A stretch of DNA of 64,000 bases from the NCBI RefSeq assembly GCF_022484265.1, contig NZ_JAKVLR010000001.1, positions 1,426,001 to 1,490,000 on the forward strand, given 5' to 3'. Numbering within the stretch: position 1 is the first letter of the stretch; every line of letters begins with the position of its first letter. This document shows, one piece after another, positions 51,556 to 61,027 of this stretch. The notes below the pieces were generated by a model. It was not told the DNA's origin, did not search any database, and saw only the letters and a list, made by a program, of their open reading frames with translations. Origin of the DNA: Companilactobacillus sp. Its GTDB lineage: Bacteria; Bacillota; Bacilli; Lactobacillales; Lactobacillaceae. The translations under genes were made by a program, and so were the position numbers.

Positions 51556-52731
51556 CTAGTTACCTTCAACTCCTCCCATATTATGCACAAAATCATCCTT
51601 AGGTCGATCCGACCCAACCAAATGCAAGTCAGCATTCAAAGCATACAAGAAATCCAAGAAAGCCGAATTAATCCCCAACTCGTCCAATTCAGTAAGAGAC
51701 AATTGATAGTTAATAGAATCCTCTTGCCCCAATTCAACCTTTTGAACCCACTTAGGATCACGAATCGACTCACGACCAATCGCCGCAAAATCAATCCCGG
51801 CATCAATAACTTTTTCAGCATCAGCCGGAGTTTCGATCGACCCAACCGAAATCAATGGCAATCTACCATTAACAGTCTCTTTGATCTTCAACACGATCGG
51901 TTCTGTATCAGACTTATCGTTCAATGAAGCTCTCCAAGCATAACCCATTGAAACATGGAGATAGTCAATTGGTTGATCTGCTAAGACATCGATAAACTTC
52001 AAAGTATCATCTAATCTGATTCCTGGTTCTTCGATCTCTTCTGGAGAAATTCGATAACCAACAATAAACTTGTCATCGCCATATTCTTCAACTGCTTGAT
52101 GAACACGCTTGATAATTTCCAAACCAAAACGCATTCTGTTTTCTAAGCTACCACCCCATTTATCTGTACGACGATTTGAATGTGGTGAGAAGAATTGTTG
52201 CATCAAATATGTATTGGCACCGTGTAATTCGATGCCGTCAAATCCAGCTTGAATAGCACGACGCGTTGCTTGTCCAAAGTCTTCGATAATTTGTTCGATC
52301 TCGTCATTAGTCAACTCACGAGGTGTTTCAGCGTTGGGGCGCAATGCCGCTACCGCACTTGCGGAGACAGGTTGAACTCCACGCAAAATTTTAGAGTTCG
52401 ACATCCTACCAGCGTGAAAAATTTGTAAAATAGCCTTAGTCCCATTTTGTTTCATAGTATTAGCTAATTTTTTCAAGCCTGGCATGAACTTGTCATCAGC
52501 GACTGAAGGTTCACCTTCAAATCCCTTTCCATCATCAGAAACATTCATTACAGGGGCGATGAACATCCCTACGCCACCAGTATGAATATCAAAATATCTC
52601 AACTCATCTTGAGAAATGGCACCATTTTCCAATGCAGCCGCTTCCGTCATTGGAGGAATAACGATTCTATTCTTGACTGTTACGCCATTTTTAAAAGTAT
52701 ATGGTTTTAAAAAATTATATTGTGTTGCCAT
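51556..52731 (-). CDS. NADH-dependent flavin oxidoreductase (old yellow enzyme family)
   Basis: This 391-residue TIM-barrel FMN enzyme has LHGANTYLMQQFFSPHSN, RTDKWGGSLENRMRF and the FMN-phosphate region near ISVGSIETPADAE and FAAIGRESIRDP. It is of the YqiG/BaiC type and reduces enones or similar compounds. A GCACTTTAAAGTGC palindrome lies about 70 bp upstream. The last 250 bp of the gene are strongly A/C-rich on the plus strand, next to locus C. Confidence 0.9.
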   Translation of the reverse strand: MATQYNFLKPYTFKNGVTVKNRIVIPPMTEAAALENGAISQDELRYFDIHTGGVGMFIAPVMNVSDDGKGFEGEPSVADDKFMPGLKKLANTMKQNGTKAILQIFHAGRMSNSKILRGVQPVSASAVAALRPNAETPRELTNDEIEQIIEDFGQATRRAIQAGFDGIELHGANTYLMQQFFSPHSNRRTDKWGGSLENRMRFGLEIIKRVHQAVEEYGDDKFIVGYRISPEEIEEPGIRLDDTLKFIDVLADQPIDYLHVSMGYAWRASLNDKSDTEPIVLKIKETVNGRLPLISVGSIETPADAEKVIDAGIDFAAIGRESIRDPKWVQKVELGQEDSINYQLSLTELDELGINSAFLDFLYALNADLHLVGSDRPKDDFVHNMGGVEGN

Positions 52732-52800
52732 TGATCAATTACCTCACTTATTTTTTTCAACAAGGTCATTGTAGACGGCATCATAATAGAAAAATAGTAC

Positions 52801-52814
52801 GCACTTTAAAGTGC
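52801..52814. promoter_or_regulatory. 14-bp perfect palindrome before the old yellow enzyme gene
   Basis: GCACTTTAAAGTGC is a perfect palindrome. A TATTAT (52783-52788, minus strand) downstream could be the -10, so the palindrome would overlap the -35 region and may be an operator. Confidence 0.45.
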
Positions 52815-52825
52815 CTATGGAGCAT

Positions 52826-52925
52826 AAAAAAAGCAACCTGTTCACACAGAACAGATTGCTAGAGCGACTTGCGCTCAATGTACGTCAATGCGTACCACGG
52901 ACTCGAGGTTCAGACTTAAACATAT
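52826..52925 (-). ncRNA. candidate structured RNA ending in a strong terminator
   Basis: On the minus strand three hairpins follow one another: GTACG/CGTAC, GAGCG/CGCTC, and AGCAATCTGTTC/GAACAGGTTGCT with seven T at its end (52826-52860). The stretch begins 3 bp after the stop of the PTPS-related gene, so it may be a structured 3' end or a separate RNA. It is more structured than a plain terminator. Confidence 0.5.
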
Positions 52926-52927
52926 AT

Positions 52928-54619
52928 CTAACTTTGCTTTTTTAAAAGCCCATTTTTTATAATCTTTACAACTGACCGTTTAAAAATGATTAGTAAAGTT
53001 ATTAATCCAGTCACAAGACTGACGGCCCAGCCAATCTTGCCAAGCGTAGTCGTTTGATACTTAACTGTGATCGTCCCCGATTTAAAATCCGGTGGCAATG
53101 TTGTTGATACTAAACCATTTTTTGACTCCGCCTCAGACTTCAGCGTATTCCCGGCATATTTAGTCGTCACTTGATAGCCTTTGTAAAATAATCTTGGTAA
53201 TAATACCGTACGATCGTTTGGCGTATCCAACTTTATCTGTACTTCGTGATGATTGTTTTCTGTGATGGAATATCCTTGTTTCTTTGCTAAAAATTTGGGC
53301 GTGACCTGACTATTATTTTTGAGATTATAAGTCATAAAACCTCGTGGCTCATACTCGCCCATACTAATGCTGTATTTAGGTATAACTTGTTCACGTGAGC
53401 GTACTTCCTGCAAGTTGCTTTTGATGGGTACCATAACGGTCAAAACGGCCAACAATGCTAATCCCACTGGGACAATTGCATATTTGGACAATTTCAACGA
53501 ACTTAATATTTCCCCTAAGACGTTTGCAGTAACAAATACTAGCAGCGGCAAGATGATGACGTTCACCCTAGTGATAACCTGAAGCATGATCAGTGGCTTA
53601 AAAGATTTAACTGCAAACTGCAACAAGTCAGGCGAAACAATCAGTGAAGCATATACAAGGATCACTACGTATGACTGCCAGATTAGTCTGTTTTTAAAAT
53701 GAAAGCCTTTGTTTTTGAACAAATAATACAACAAGGAACCAACTAACAAGACTAGTAAGAGCGTTCCATTCATCGAGTTGAACTGTTCAATATCGAAGAC
53801 GTGATTCTTCATCCAAACTGAATACACTAAAATCAAATAGTTCCCGTTGCCATCGACAGAGGTGCTGACAAATTTTTGTGCCGAATACTGTTGAAGAAAT
53901 GGCAGTAAGAATACACAGGTCAATCCTAAGAATAATAGTGCAGATTTGACGAGTGACCACAAGATAACTTTTTTACGGAACACGGTTGGGATATTCAACA
54001 ATACGATGATAATGATCGTGGCGACTGTGATTAAAAACGACAATATATGTGTGACTAACAGCAGTCCTAACGATACTGACAGTGGAATCCAATATTTAGT
54101 CTTGCCTTGGACTAATTTGAAGATGCTCAACAAAACCCAAGGAATGATAGCAAAGGCTGCTAATTCGCCGGCTGCTGCCCGTAGATAAATGACTTCGATC
54201 ACATAATAAGAAGTCAGATATAGCGGTGCAGAGACGATCGTAGCCCAGGAGTTTTGAAACAGCTTCTGCATGACAAAATTGATTGAAAAAATACTCATCC
54301 CTACAAAAAACATGATGTAGGCGATATAGGAATGATAAACGCTCAGACCCAAGAGATGCAGCATAGCGAACGGATAAATAAAGAAGTTTCCATAAAAGAA
54401 ACCGACGCCATAGCCTAATTTATTTAAGTATTCAAACCCAATTGGATTCGGAAAATGACCACTTGCGATGTTATTTGCCAACGATTGGATTCGTCCCATA
54501 TGAAATCCTGGGTCATATCCACCAATCAATCCACCTTGAAATATTGGATAAATGATCAAGACAAACAGCAAAACATCGACGATCCATAAGATTATTTTTT
54601 CATTCTTCTTCACGATCAT
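52928..54619 (-). CDS. PTPS-related multi-spanning membrane protein, copy 1
   Basis: This 563-residue protein has about 11 membrane segments and the N-terminal loop GGYDPGFHMGRIQSLANN typical of the 6-pyruvoyl-tetrahydropterin synthase-related membrane domain, and ends in an extracellular beta-rich part (residues about 450-530) before the last helix. Such proteins look like GT-C glycosyltransferases acting on lipid-linked sugars. A close copy lies at 55996. The start at 54619 has only a weak CAGGTG site. Function inferred. Confidence 0.7.
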   Translation of the reverse strand: MIVKKNEKIILWIVDVLLFVLIIYPIFQGGLIGGYDPGFHMGRIQSLANNIASGHFPNPIGFEYLNKLGYGVGFFYGNFFIYPFAMLHLLGLSVYHSYIAYIMFFVGMSIFSINFVMQKLFQNSWATIVSAPLYLTSYYVIEVIYLRAAAGELAAFAIIPWVLLSIFKLVQGKTKYWIPLSVSLGLLLVTHILSFLITVATIIIIVLLNIPTVFRKKVILWSLVKSALLFLGLTCVFLLPFLQQYSAQKFVSTSVDGNGNYLILVYSVWMKNHVFDIEQFNSMNGTLLLVLLVGSLLYYLFKNKGFHFKNRLIWQSYVVILVYASLIVSPDLLQFAVKSFKPLIMLQVITRVNVIILPLLVFVTANVLGEILSSLKLSKYAIVPVGLALLAVLTVMVPIKSNLQEVRSREQVIPKYSISMGEYEPRGFMTYNLKNNSQVTPKFLAKKQGYSITENNHHEVQIKLDTPNDRTVLLPRLFYKGYQVTTKYAGNTLKSEAESKNGLVSTTLPPDFKSGTITVKYQTTTLGKIGWAVSLVTGLITLLIIFKRSVVKIIKNGLLKKQS

Positions 54620-54718
54620 GCACCTGCTAATTTGAAAATAACTTGTTAACCCTAAATTAGCATTCAAATATGACATAATTCGCTCAATATTTTATAAAAA
54701 AATTATTTTAAATGAGAC

Positions 54719-54756
54719 AAAAAATGGGCTTGCTCAATTAGCAAAGCCCATTCTTT
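54719..54756 (-). terminator. terminator of the second patB-like gene
   Basis: AATGGGCTTTGC pairs with GCAAGCCCATT around TAATTGA, then six T on the minus strand. Confidence 0.75.
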
Positions 54757-54758
54757 GA

Positions 54759-55928
54759 TTAATGTTTAGCTTGATACTTCTCTAATCCCGTCTTGAGACG
54801 ATTCAATCCATCTTCGACTCGGCTACGAGTAGTTGCAAGATTCATTCTGAGAAAGTCGTTGCCATTTCCCTTGTATTTAGTACCTTCAGCCAGATACAAA
54901 CCAGTTTCTTGACGTAAAAAGTCATTTAATTCTGCAGAGTCGTGACTGATCTTAGTAACATCGATCCAAGCAAGATAAGTAGCATCCCCCTTGACGACAG
55001 TCACATCAGGCAGATTGTCTTTAACAAATTCCGTCAACAACTCACGGTTTTTGCCGACGTACTCTCTTAACTGATCTAGCCAATCATGGCCTTTAGTATA
55101 GGCGGCAATCGATGCATTGATGGCTAAAACTCCGGGTTCATCATGTCCATTAGTTCCCACAGCAACTTGCAAACGTTGGCGAAGATTTTCGTTTGGTGTA
55201 ATTGCCGTAGCAGCGTGCAATACAGCCAAATTGAAAGTCTTGCTTGGCGATACTAATGAAATACTGTTTTGGATCAATGATTCGTCCAATGAAGCAAATG
55301 GAGTGTATTGTTTTCCTGGCATCAAAATATCTCCATGGATCTCGTCAGAAATAACTAGCACATTGTATTTGTTCGTTAATTTAGCCAATTTCTCCAAATC
55401 ATCTTTTGACCAAATATGACCTGATGGATTGTGCGGATTGCACAAGAACATCGAGGTCGTTTGCGGACCGCTCAATTTTTCTTCTAAGTCAGTCCAGTCG
55501 ATCGAATATTGACCATCCTGGTAGATCAACTCGTTGTTCAAAATTTGGTGGCCATTGTTAGTGATCACTTTATAAAATGAATTGTAGTTTGGTTCTTGGA
55601 TCAAGACATTATCCCCAGCATCAGTCAGATGACGCAAAATGTCTCCAATCGTCGGAATAACACCAGTGGTAAAAGTTAACCAATCTGGATCAACATCAAA
55701 ATTGTGTTCGACTTTTTCCCAATCTTTCACTGCTTGATAGTATTCATCTGGGACGTATTGGTAGCCAAAAATTCCTCGAGCAACGTCTTGTTGCATAGCG
55801 TCGATAACTTCTGGAACTGTCTGAAAGTCCATGTCAGCTACCCACATTGGCAACTCGTTTTCGCCAACGTTCCATTTCGAAGAATTAGTCCCGCGACGGT
55901 CGTTTAGTTTGTCAAAATCTATTTTCAC
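54759..55928 (-). CDS. PatB/MalY-type PLP enzyme, second copy
   Basis: This 389-residue enzyme has the same layout as the 40972 protein: NDRRGTNSSKWNVG start, GGMPx-type FTTGVIPTIGD and the PLP lysine in VSPSKTFNLAVLHAA. It is likely a cystathionine or cysteine-conjugate beta-lyase. It sits between two PTPS-related membrane proteins with its own terminator. GGAGGGATATC lies before the ATG. Confidence 0.85.
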   Translation of the reverse strand: MKIDFDKLNDRRGTNSSKWNVGENELPMWVADMDFQTVPEVIDAMQQDVARGIFGYQYVPDEYYQAVKDWEKVEHNFDVDPDWLTFTTGVIPTIGDILRHLTDAGDNVLIQEPNYNSFYKVITNNGHQILNNELIYQDGQYSIDWTDLEEKLSGPQTTSMFLCNPHNPSGHIWSKDDLEKLAKLTNKYNVLVISDEIHGDILMPGKQYTPFASLDESLIQNSISLVSPSKTFNLAVLHAATAITPNENLRQRLQVAVGTNGHDEPGVLAINASIAAYTKGHDWLDQLREYVGKNRELLTEFVKDNLPDVTVVKGDATYLAWIDVTKISHDSAELNDFLRQETGLYLAEGTKYKGNGNDFLRMNLATTRSRVEDGLNRLKTGLEKYQAKH

Positions 55929-55995
55929 TTTGATATCCCTCCTGCGTGGTATTCATATTCAGCTTATCATTATTGGAGGGATCATTGTGAACTAG

Positions 55996-57660
55996 TCACT
56001 CGACTTTAGGTATAGATATTTTTCGAAGCACAATAACCATTAAAAGGACAAGCGTACACAAACTGATCAGCCAGCCTAACCTTGCTAGTACAGTACTAGA
56101 ATACTGAATTTCCACCTGACCGGATTCAAAGTCTGCCGGTAGTTTGACAGCTGCCAAGCCATTTTTTGAAATCGCCGAGTTTTGAATTTTTTTACCATTA
56201 TAAAAAGTTTTTACCTGCAAGCCTCGATAATAAATTCTCGGCAACATCATTACACGTTCGCCTTGATTGTCAGAAATTGAGACCACTGCATGGTGATGGT
56301 TATTTTCAGTGATTTTAAAGCCTTCGCTTTTTTCCAACGATTTGGGTGAAATTTGAAAGTTGTGATCAGTATTGTATTTCATAAACGCCTTCGGTTCATA
56401 TTCGCCCAAGCTAATGCTCCAATCCGCAATCGGACCTTTGCGTGCTTCAACGTCGTGCAGGTTTTGCTTGATTGGTACCATGATTGACAGCAAGATAAGT
56501 CCTGCCATCAATCCAGTAATGATTTGGTGATGATATTTAGGCAATTTCGTCATTAACTGACCAAAGCAGTTCGCAATAATAAAAACTGATAACGGCAAAA
56601 TGACGACATTAACGCGCGTGATACTTTGCAATAAGATCATCGGTTTAAAATGATGCACAGCGACCTGCAATAAATTGGGCGACAAGATCAATGACCCAAA
56701 TAGAAACACAATTATAAACGACTGCATGATGATCTTGTTTTGAAAATATAGCCCGTGATTTTTGATTAGATAATAAACTAACGAGACCATCAGTCCCCAA
56801 AATAGAACTGGCCCATTCATCGATGAAAAAATCGTGGCATCGAAAAAGTGATTTTTCATCCAAATCGAGTATAGGATAATCAATTTATTGCCATATTGGT
56901 CAACCGCCGTACTGACGTATGGTTGAGCTATATATTGTTGAATAAAAGAAAATAAGAAGAAACTGGATAACCCCAGTGCTAAAATTCCAGCTTTTAAAAA
57001 TGACTGCCAAATGGTTTTATTTTTGACCAAGGTCACAAAATTCAACAACACCAATATCGCTGCAGTTACCAGTAAAATAAGAAACGACAAAATGTGCGTC
57101 ACTAATAGTGCACTAAAAGAAATCCCTAAGACAAGCCAGTATTTTGACTCGCCCTGCAACAATTTAAATAGACCCAACAAGATCCATGGAATGATTGCAA
57201 ATGCCATCAGTTCGCCAGCGGCAGCTCTGATATAGATTACTTGAAAAAAGTAAAAGGAGCCTAAATACAGCGGTCCCGAAATTATCGTTGCCCAAGCGTT
57301 ATGGAATAATTTATGGACAACCAAATTGATTGAAATAATGTTGGCGAGCACAAATGTCATCAGACATAAAATATAAGCTCGATAAGCGGACAAGCCTAAT
57401 AGGTCCAGAACCGCAAAGGGATATAGGAAAAAATTTCCATAGAAAAATCCGACGCCGTATCCAAATCCATTCAAATATTCAAAACCAATTGGATTGGGAA
57501 AATGACCGCTTGCTAAGTTAGTCGCTAAGGCGTGGATCCTAGCCATATGAAATCCAGGATCGTATCCACCAATGATTCCACCAAGAAAAATTGGATAGAT
57601 CATCAAAACGAATAACAGTACATTTACCGCAATTAAAAATAATTTATCTTTTTTACTCAC
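55996..57660 (-). CDS. PTPS-related multi-spanning membrane protein, copy 2
   Basis: This 554-residue protein parallels the 52928 product throughout: GGYDPGFHMARIHALATN, FEYLNGFGYGVGFFYGNFF, YIRAAAGELMAFAIIPWILL, and a C-terminal beta-rich loop with NNHHHAVVSI. About 11 membrane segments. It is a probable GT-C-like enzyme or a polyprenyl-sugar protein. The 68-bp gap to patB 2 holds no terminator, so the two may be co-transcribed. The gap 57661-57976 to the right holds AT-rich DNA with an ACTAGT inverted repeat near 57743-57762. Confidence 0.7.
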   Translation of the reverse strand: MSKKDKLFLIAVNVLLFVLMIYPIFLGGIIGGYDPGFHMARIHALATNLASGHFPNPIGFEYLNGFGYGVGFFYGNFFLYPFAVLDLLGLSAYRAYILCLMTFVLANIISINLVVHKLFHNAWATIISGPLYLGSFYFFQVIYIRAAAGELMAFAIIPWILLGLFKLLQGESKYWLVLGISFSALLVTHILSFLILLVTAAILVLLNFVTLVKNKTIWQSFLKAGILALGLSSFFLFSFIQQYIAQPYVSTAVDQYGNKLIILYSIWMKNHFFDATIFSSMNGPVLFWGLMVSLVYYLIKNHGLYFQNKIIMQSFIIVFLFGSLILSPNLLQVAVHHFKPMILLQSITRVNVVILPLSVFIIANCFGQLMTKLPKYHHQIITGLMAGLILLSIMVPIKQNLHDVEARKGPIADWSISLGEYEPKAFMKYNTDHNFQISPKSLEKSEGFKITENNHHHAVVSISDNQGERVMMLPRIYYRGLQVKTFYNGKKIQNSAISKNGLAAVKLPADFESGQVEIQYSSTVLARLGWLISLCTLVLLMVIVLRKISIPKVE

Positions 57661-57976
57661 ATTGTTACCTCAAAATCATTATCTATTTTCATTAATAATT
57701 TGATTATTTTCAGAAAACCGTTGTAAGTAAAATTTTGCCAAACTAGTGCCATCAATACTAGTGGTTAGCTCTAATACGAAAATTTAGTTAGAATTTAAAT
57801 TTAATATTTCATTGGATTTGACTTTTATATTTCTGAAACTTTTTCAAGTATCCATCAATATTGAAAAATAAGTATGAACGACCATTTCTTTAATATTCAG
57901 TTTTTGTCTAGACCATTGATGCCATTGTATTTCCAATCAAAATCGTTTTGAATTTTTAATAATTCACTCATTAACA

Positions 57977-57987
57977 TGTGCTATAAT
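57977..57987 (+). promoter_or_regulatory. extended -10 promoter of cationic amino-acid permease 1
   Basis: TGTGC followed by TATAAT (57982-57987) gives an extended -10 with TG; no good -35 is seen. The leader would be about 110 bases. Confidence 0.5.
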
Positions 57988-58103
57988 TTAACCTTAAAGA
58001 ATTCCAAATTGGGGTGTTGTTTTGCAGTAATTATTTTGGAATATTTATGATCAAATCCACTGGAGAATTATACGTTTCTAGTTACAGAATGGAGGGGGAT
58101 TTA

Positions 58104-59498
58104 ATGTTCAAATCCCTGTTTAGAAGAAAAGATGTTAAAGCCGCCTTGTTGGAAAAGCCGACTTTACAAAGAACTATCGGACCAATGGGACTGATCATCA
58201 TGGGAATTGGTGTTATCGTCGGAGCCGGAATATTTATCACCCCTGGTATTATTGCCGCTAAATATGCTGGACCTGGCGTTATTTTCACTTATCTATTAGC
58301 CGCACTAGTTTGTGCTGGTGCAGCTTTTTGTTACTCAGAATTTTCATCATCGATCCCGTTGGCTGGTAGTGCATACACTTATGCCTATTCAACCTTTGGC
58401 GAGATCATCGCCTGGTTCGTAGGTTGGGCTCTATTGTCTGAGTACATGTTTACCGGAGCCACAGTTGCCGTTTCTTGGTCAGCTTACTTTAGAAGTTTGC
58501 TTGAAGGATTCGGGATCAAATTACCAACAGTTTTACAGTCAGCTCCTGGTACTCCAGGAAACCCTGGCGGGCGATTCGATATTATCGCCTTTATCGTCGT
58601 CTTGCTGATAACCTTCTTGTTATTACAAGGATTAAATGAATCAGTCAGACTAAATACGATCATGGTCGGCGTTAAGTTAGTCGTTATCTTCTTATTCGTC
58701 GCCATCGCATTGTTCTACATCAAGCCTTCTAACTTCAAGCCTTTCTTGCCTTATGGCGTTGGCGGTATTGGTAAGGGTGCCTCAGTTGCCTTCTTCGCGT
58801 TTGTTGGGTTCGATATTATTTCGACCGCAAGTGAGGAAGTTAAAAATCCGAAGAAGACTATGCCAATCGGTATTATTTCTTCACTTTTGATCTGTTCGGC
58901 ACTTTACGCTTTAGTTAGTTTTGCTTTAGTTGGTGCAGTTAAGTACACTAAGTTGAATGTGGCTGATCCAGTTGCTTACGCTTTGAAGTACTTGAATCAA
59001 AACTGGGCTGCCGGGATCATTTCATTAGGTGCCATTATGGGAATGACGACCGTTATGATCGTTGTTATCTACGGTGGTACTCGCTTGATCTACTCAATCA
59101 GTCGTGACGGCTTGTTGCCAACTAGCTTGCACAAGATCAATAAGAAACACGTTCCAACTACTAGTACGATCTTGTTTGGACTAGTTTCAGCCTTTTCTTC
59201 AGCAATTTTGCCAATCGATAAAATCGCTGAATTAGTTAATGTCGGGACCTTAAACGCCTTTGCAATCACTTCGATCGGCGTCATCTTGTTGAGAAAGAGC
59301 AAGAATACACGCGACTTAGATCACGCCTTTCAAGTTCCTTTCTTCCCATGGTTCCCAATCATTTCGTTCTTAGCTTGTGCTTATCTTTTGGCAAACTTAC
59401 AAGCATTCACTTGGGAAATATTTGGAGTTTGGACCACGATCGGGTTGATCCTATACTTCTTCTACGGTCATCGTAAGAGTAATTTAGCAACTGAGTAA
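58104..59498 (+). CDS. cationic amino acid transporter (APC, CAT/YfnA group), copy 1
   Basis: This 464-residue permease of about 12 helices begins MFKSLFRRKDVKAAL and has MGIGVIVGAGIFITPG in helix 1 and GFDIISTASEEVKNPKK in the mid loop. It should import basic or other amino acids. GGAGGGGG five bases before ATG 58104 and the match to copy 2 decide the start over the frame from 58014. The copy at 59567 is closely related. Confidence 0.88.
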   Translation: MFKSLFRRKDVKAALLEKPTLQRTIGPMGLIIMGIGVIVGAGIFITPGIIAAKYAGPGVIFTYLLAALVCAGAAFCYSEFSSSIPLAGSAYTYAYSTFGEIIAWFVGWALLSEYMFTGATVAVSWSAYFRSLLEGFGIKLPTVLQSAPGTPGNPGGRFDIIAFIVVLLITFLLLQGLNESVRLNTIMVGVKLVVIFLFVAIALFYIKPSNFKPFLPYGVGGIGKGASVAFFAFVGFDIISTASEEVKNPKKTMPIGIISSLLICSALYALVSFALVGAVKYTKLNVADPVAYALKYLNQNWAAGIISLGAIMGMTTVMIVVIYGGTRLIYSISRDGLLPTSLHKINKKHVPTTSTILFGLVSAFSSAILPIDKIAELVNVGTLNAFAITSIGVILLRKSKNTRDLDHAFQVPFFPWFPIISFLACAYLLANLQAFTWEIFGVWTTIGLILYFFYGHRKSNLATE

Positions 59499-59502
59499 GA
59501 AT

Positions 59503-59522
59503 CGATTTTTTAAAAAATCGAA
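59503..59522. repeat. 20-bp palindrome between the two CAT permeases
   Basis: TCGATTTTTTAAAAAATCGA is a perfect palindrome 5 bp after copy 1. It has no following T run, so it is a weak terminator at best and may be a processing site or operator. Confidence 0.4.
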
Positions 59523-59566
59523 CTGGACTAACTAGTTCTTCTAGCACGTTTCACAGGGGGTATTGT

Positions 59567-60964
59567 ATGCATTTATTTCAAAAAAAGGATGTCGTCTCCG
59601 CACTAGCATCCAATAAAAAGTTGACTCGCTCATTGAGTGCTTGGGATCTCATCATCATGGGGGTTGGTGTGATCGTCGGTGCTGGTATCTTCATCACTCC
59701 AGGTATCATCGCCGCAAATTACGCCGGACCAGGTGTTATCTTCACCTATCTTTTAGCTGCAATCGTGTGTATTGGGGCAGCCTTTTGTTACTCTGAATTT
59801 GCATCGACCATCCCTCTAGCCGGTAGTGCCTACACTTATTCGTACACTATTTATGGCGAAATCATTGCTTGGATCATTGGTTGGTCACTAGTTGCCGAAT
59901 ACTTATTTGCAACCTCATCAGTTGCCGTTTCTTGGTCAGCTTACTTTAGAAACTTGCTGACTGGATTTGGCATTCACTTGCCACCAATGTTGCAATCAGC
60001 TGCTGGGACTGCCGGCAATCCTGCTGGACGTTTTGACCTGATTGCCTTTATCGTGGTCTTTTTAGTTGTCGTCTTGACCCTACAAGGTTTAAAAAATTCA
60101 GTTCGTGTTAGCACGATCATGGTATACGTTAAAATTTTCGTTATCATCTTATTCGTAGTTGTAGCACTATTCTTCTTTCAACCTAAAAACTTCGATCCAC
60201 TCTTGCCATATGGCTGGACTGGTGTCGGTAAAGGTGCCTCAATTGCCTTCTTCGCCTTCTTAGGATTCGACGTAGTTTCGACCGCTAGTGAAGAAGTTAA
60301 AAATCCAAAACGCAATATGCCTATTGGTATCATTTCATCATTGCTGATCGTTTCAGTTCTTTATGGGCTGGTTTCATTTGCCTTAGTTGGTGCCGTTAAA
60401 TACACTAAACTAAACGTTTCGGACCCTGTTGCCTATGCTTTGCGTGTTCTTCATCAAAACTGGGCCGCCGGAATCATCTCGCTTGGTGCTGTCATGGGAA
60501 TGACAACTGTTTTGATTGTTATCGTCTATGGTGGAACTCGTTTGATCTACTCGATCAGTCGTGACGGCTTGTTGCCAACTAACTTGAACAAGTTAAATAA
60601 AGCCGGCATCCCAACCGGTTCAACAATTTTATTCGGTTTGATTGCCGCATTAGTCGCAGCTATTTTACCTTTGGATAAGATCACTGAATTGGTTAACGTT
60701 GGTACATTATTAGCCTTCTCGTCCACTTCTTTGGGTGTTTTATTCTTAAACAGAAATAAGAATACTAAGGATTTGGAACCAGCATTTAAAGTGCCACTTT
60801 ATCCAGTATTCCCAGTTGTGGCGTTCCTAGCTTGCTTGTACTTGTTAGTTCAATTGCAGGCATTTACTTGGGAAATGTTCGCAGTATGGCAGTTGATCGG
60901 ATTAGTAATCTACTTTGGTTATGGCTATCGTCATAGTCATTTGAATAAGAATAATATTAATTAA
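59567..60964 (+). CDS. cationic amino acid transporter (APC, CAT/YfnA group), copy 2
   Basis: This 465-residue tandem duplicate of the 58104 protein has helix 1 MGVGVIVGAGIFITPG, FDVVSTASEEVKNPKR and the same length. AGGGGG six bases before the ATG. The two products are alike all along, with most differences in the loops and C-tail. A strong terminator follows. Co-transcription with copy 1 is likely. Confidence 0.88.
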   Translation: MHLFQKKDVVSALASNKKLTRSLSAWDLIIMGVGVIVGAGIFITPGIIAANYAGPGVIFTYLLAAIVCIGAAFCYSEFASTIPLAGSAYTYSYTIYGEIIAWIIGWSLVAEYLFATSSVAVSWSAYFRNLLTGFGIHLPPMLQSAAGTAGNPAGRFDLIAFIVVFLVVVLTLQGLKNSVRVSTIMVYVKIFVIILFVVVALFFFQPKNFDPLLPYGWTGVGKGASIAFFAFLGFDVVSTASEEVKNPKRNMPIGIISSLLIVSVLYGLVSFALVGAVKYTKLNVSDPVAYALRVLHQNWAAGIISLGAVMGMTTVLIVIVYGGTRLIYSISRDGLLPTNLNKLNKAGIPTGSTILFGLIAALVAAILPLDKITELVNVGTLLAFSSTSLGVLFLNRNKNTKDLEPAFKVPLYPVFPVVAFLACLYLLVQLQAFTWEMFAVWQLIGLVIYFGYGYRHSHLNKNNIN

Positions 60965-60973
60965 TTGTATGAG

Positions 60974-60999
60974 AAAAGCCCGTTTGGCGGGCTTTTTTT
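60974..60999 (+). terminator. terminator of the CAT permease pair
   Basis: AAAGCCCG and CGGGCTTT pair around TTTGG, then seven T. It lies 30 bp before repeat locus D. Confidence 0.85.
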
Positions 61000-61027
61000 G
61001 TTGCTTATTTAAACTTTTTTGATAGGT

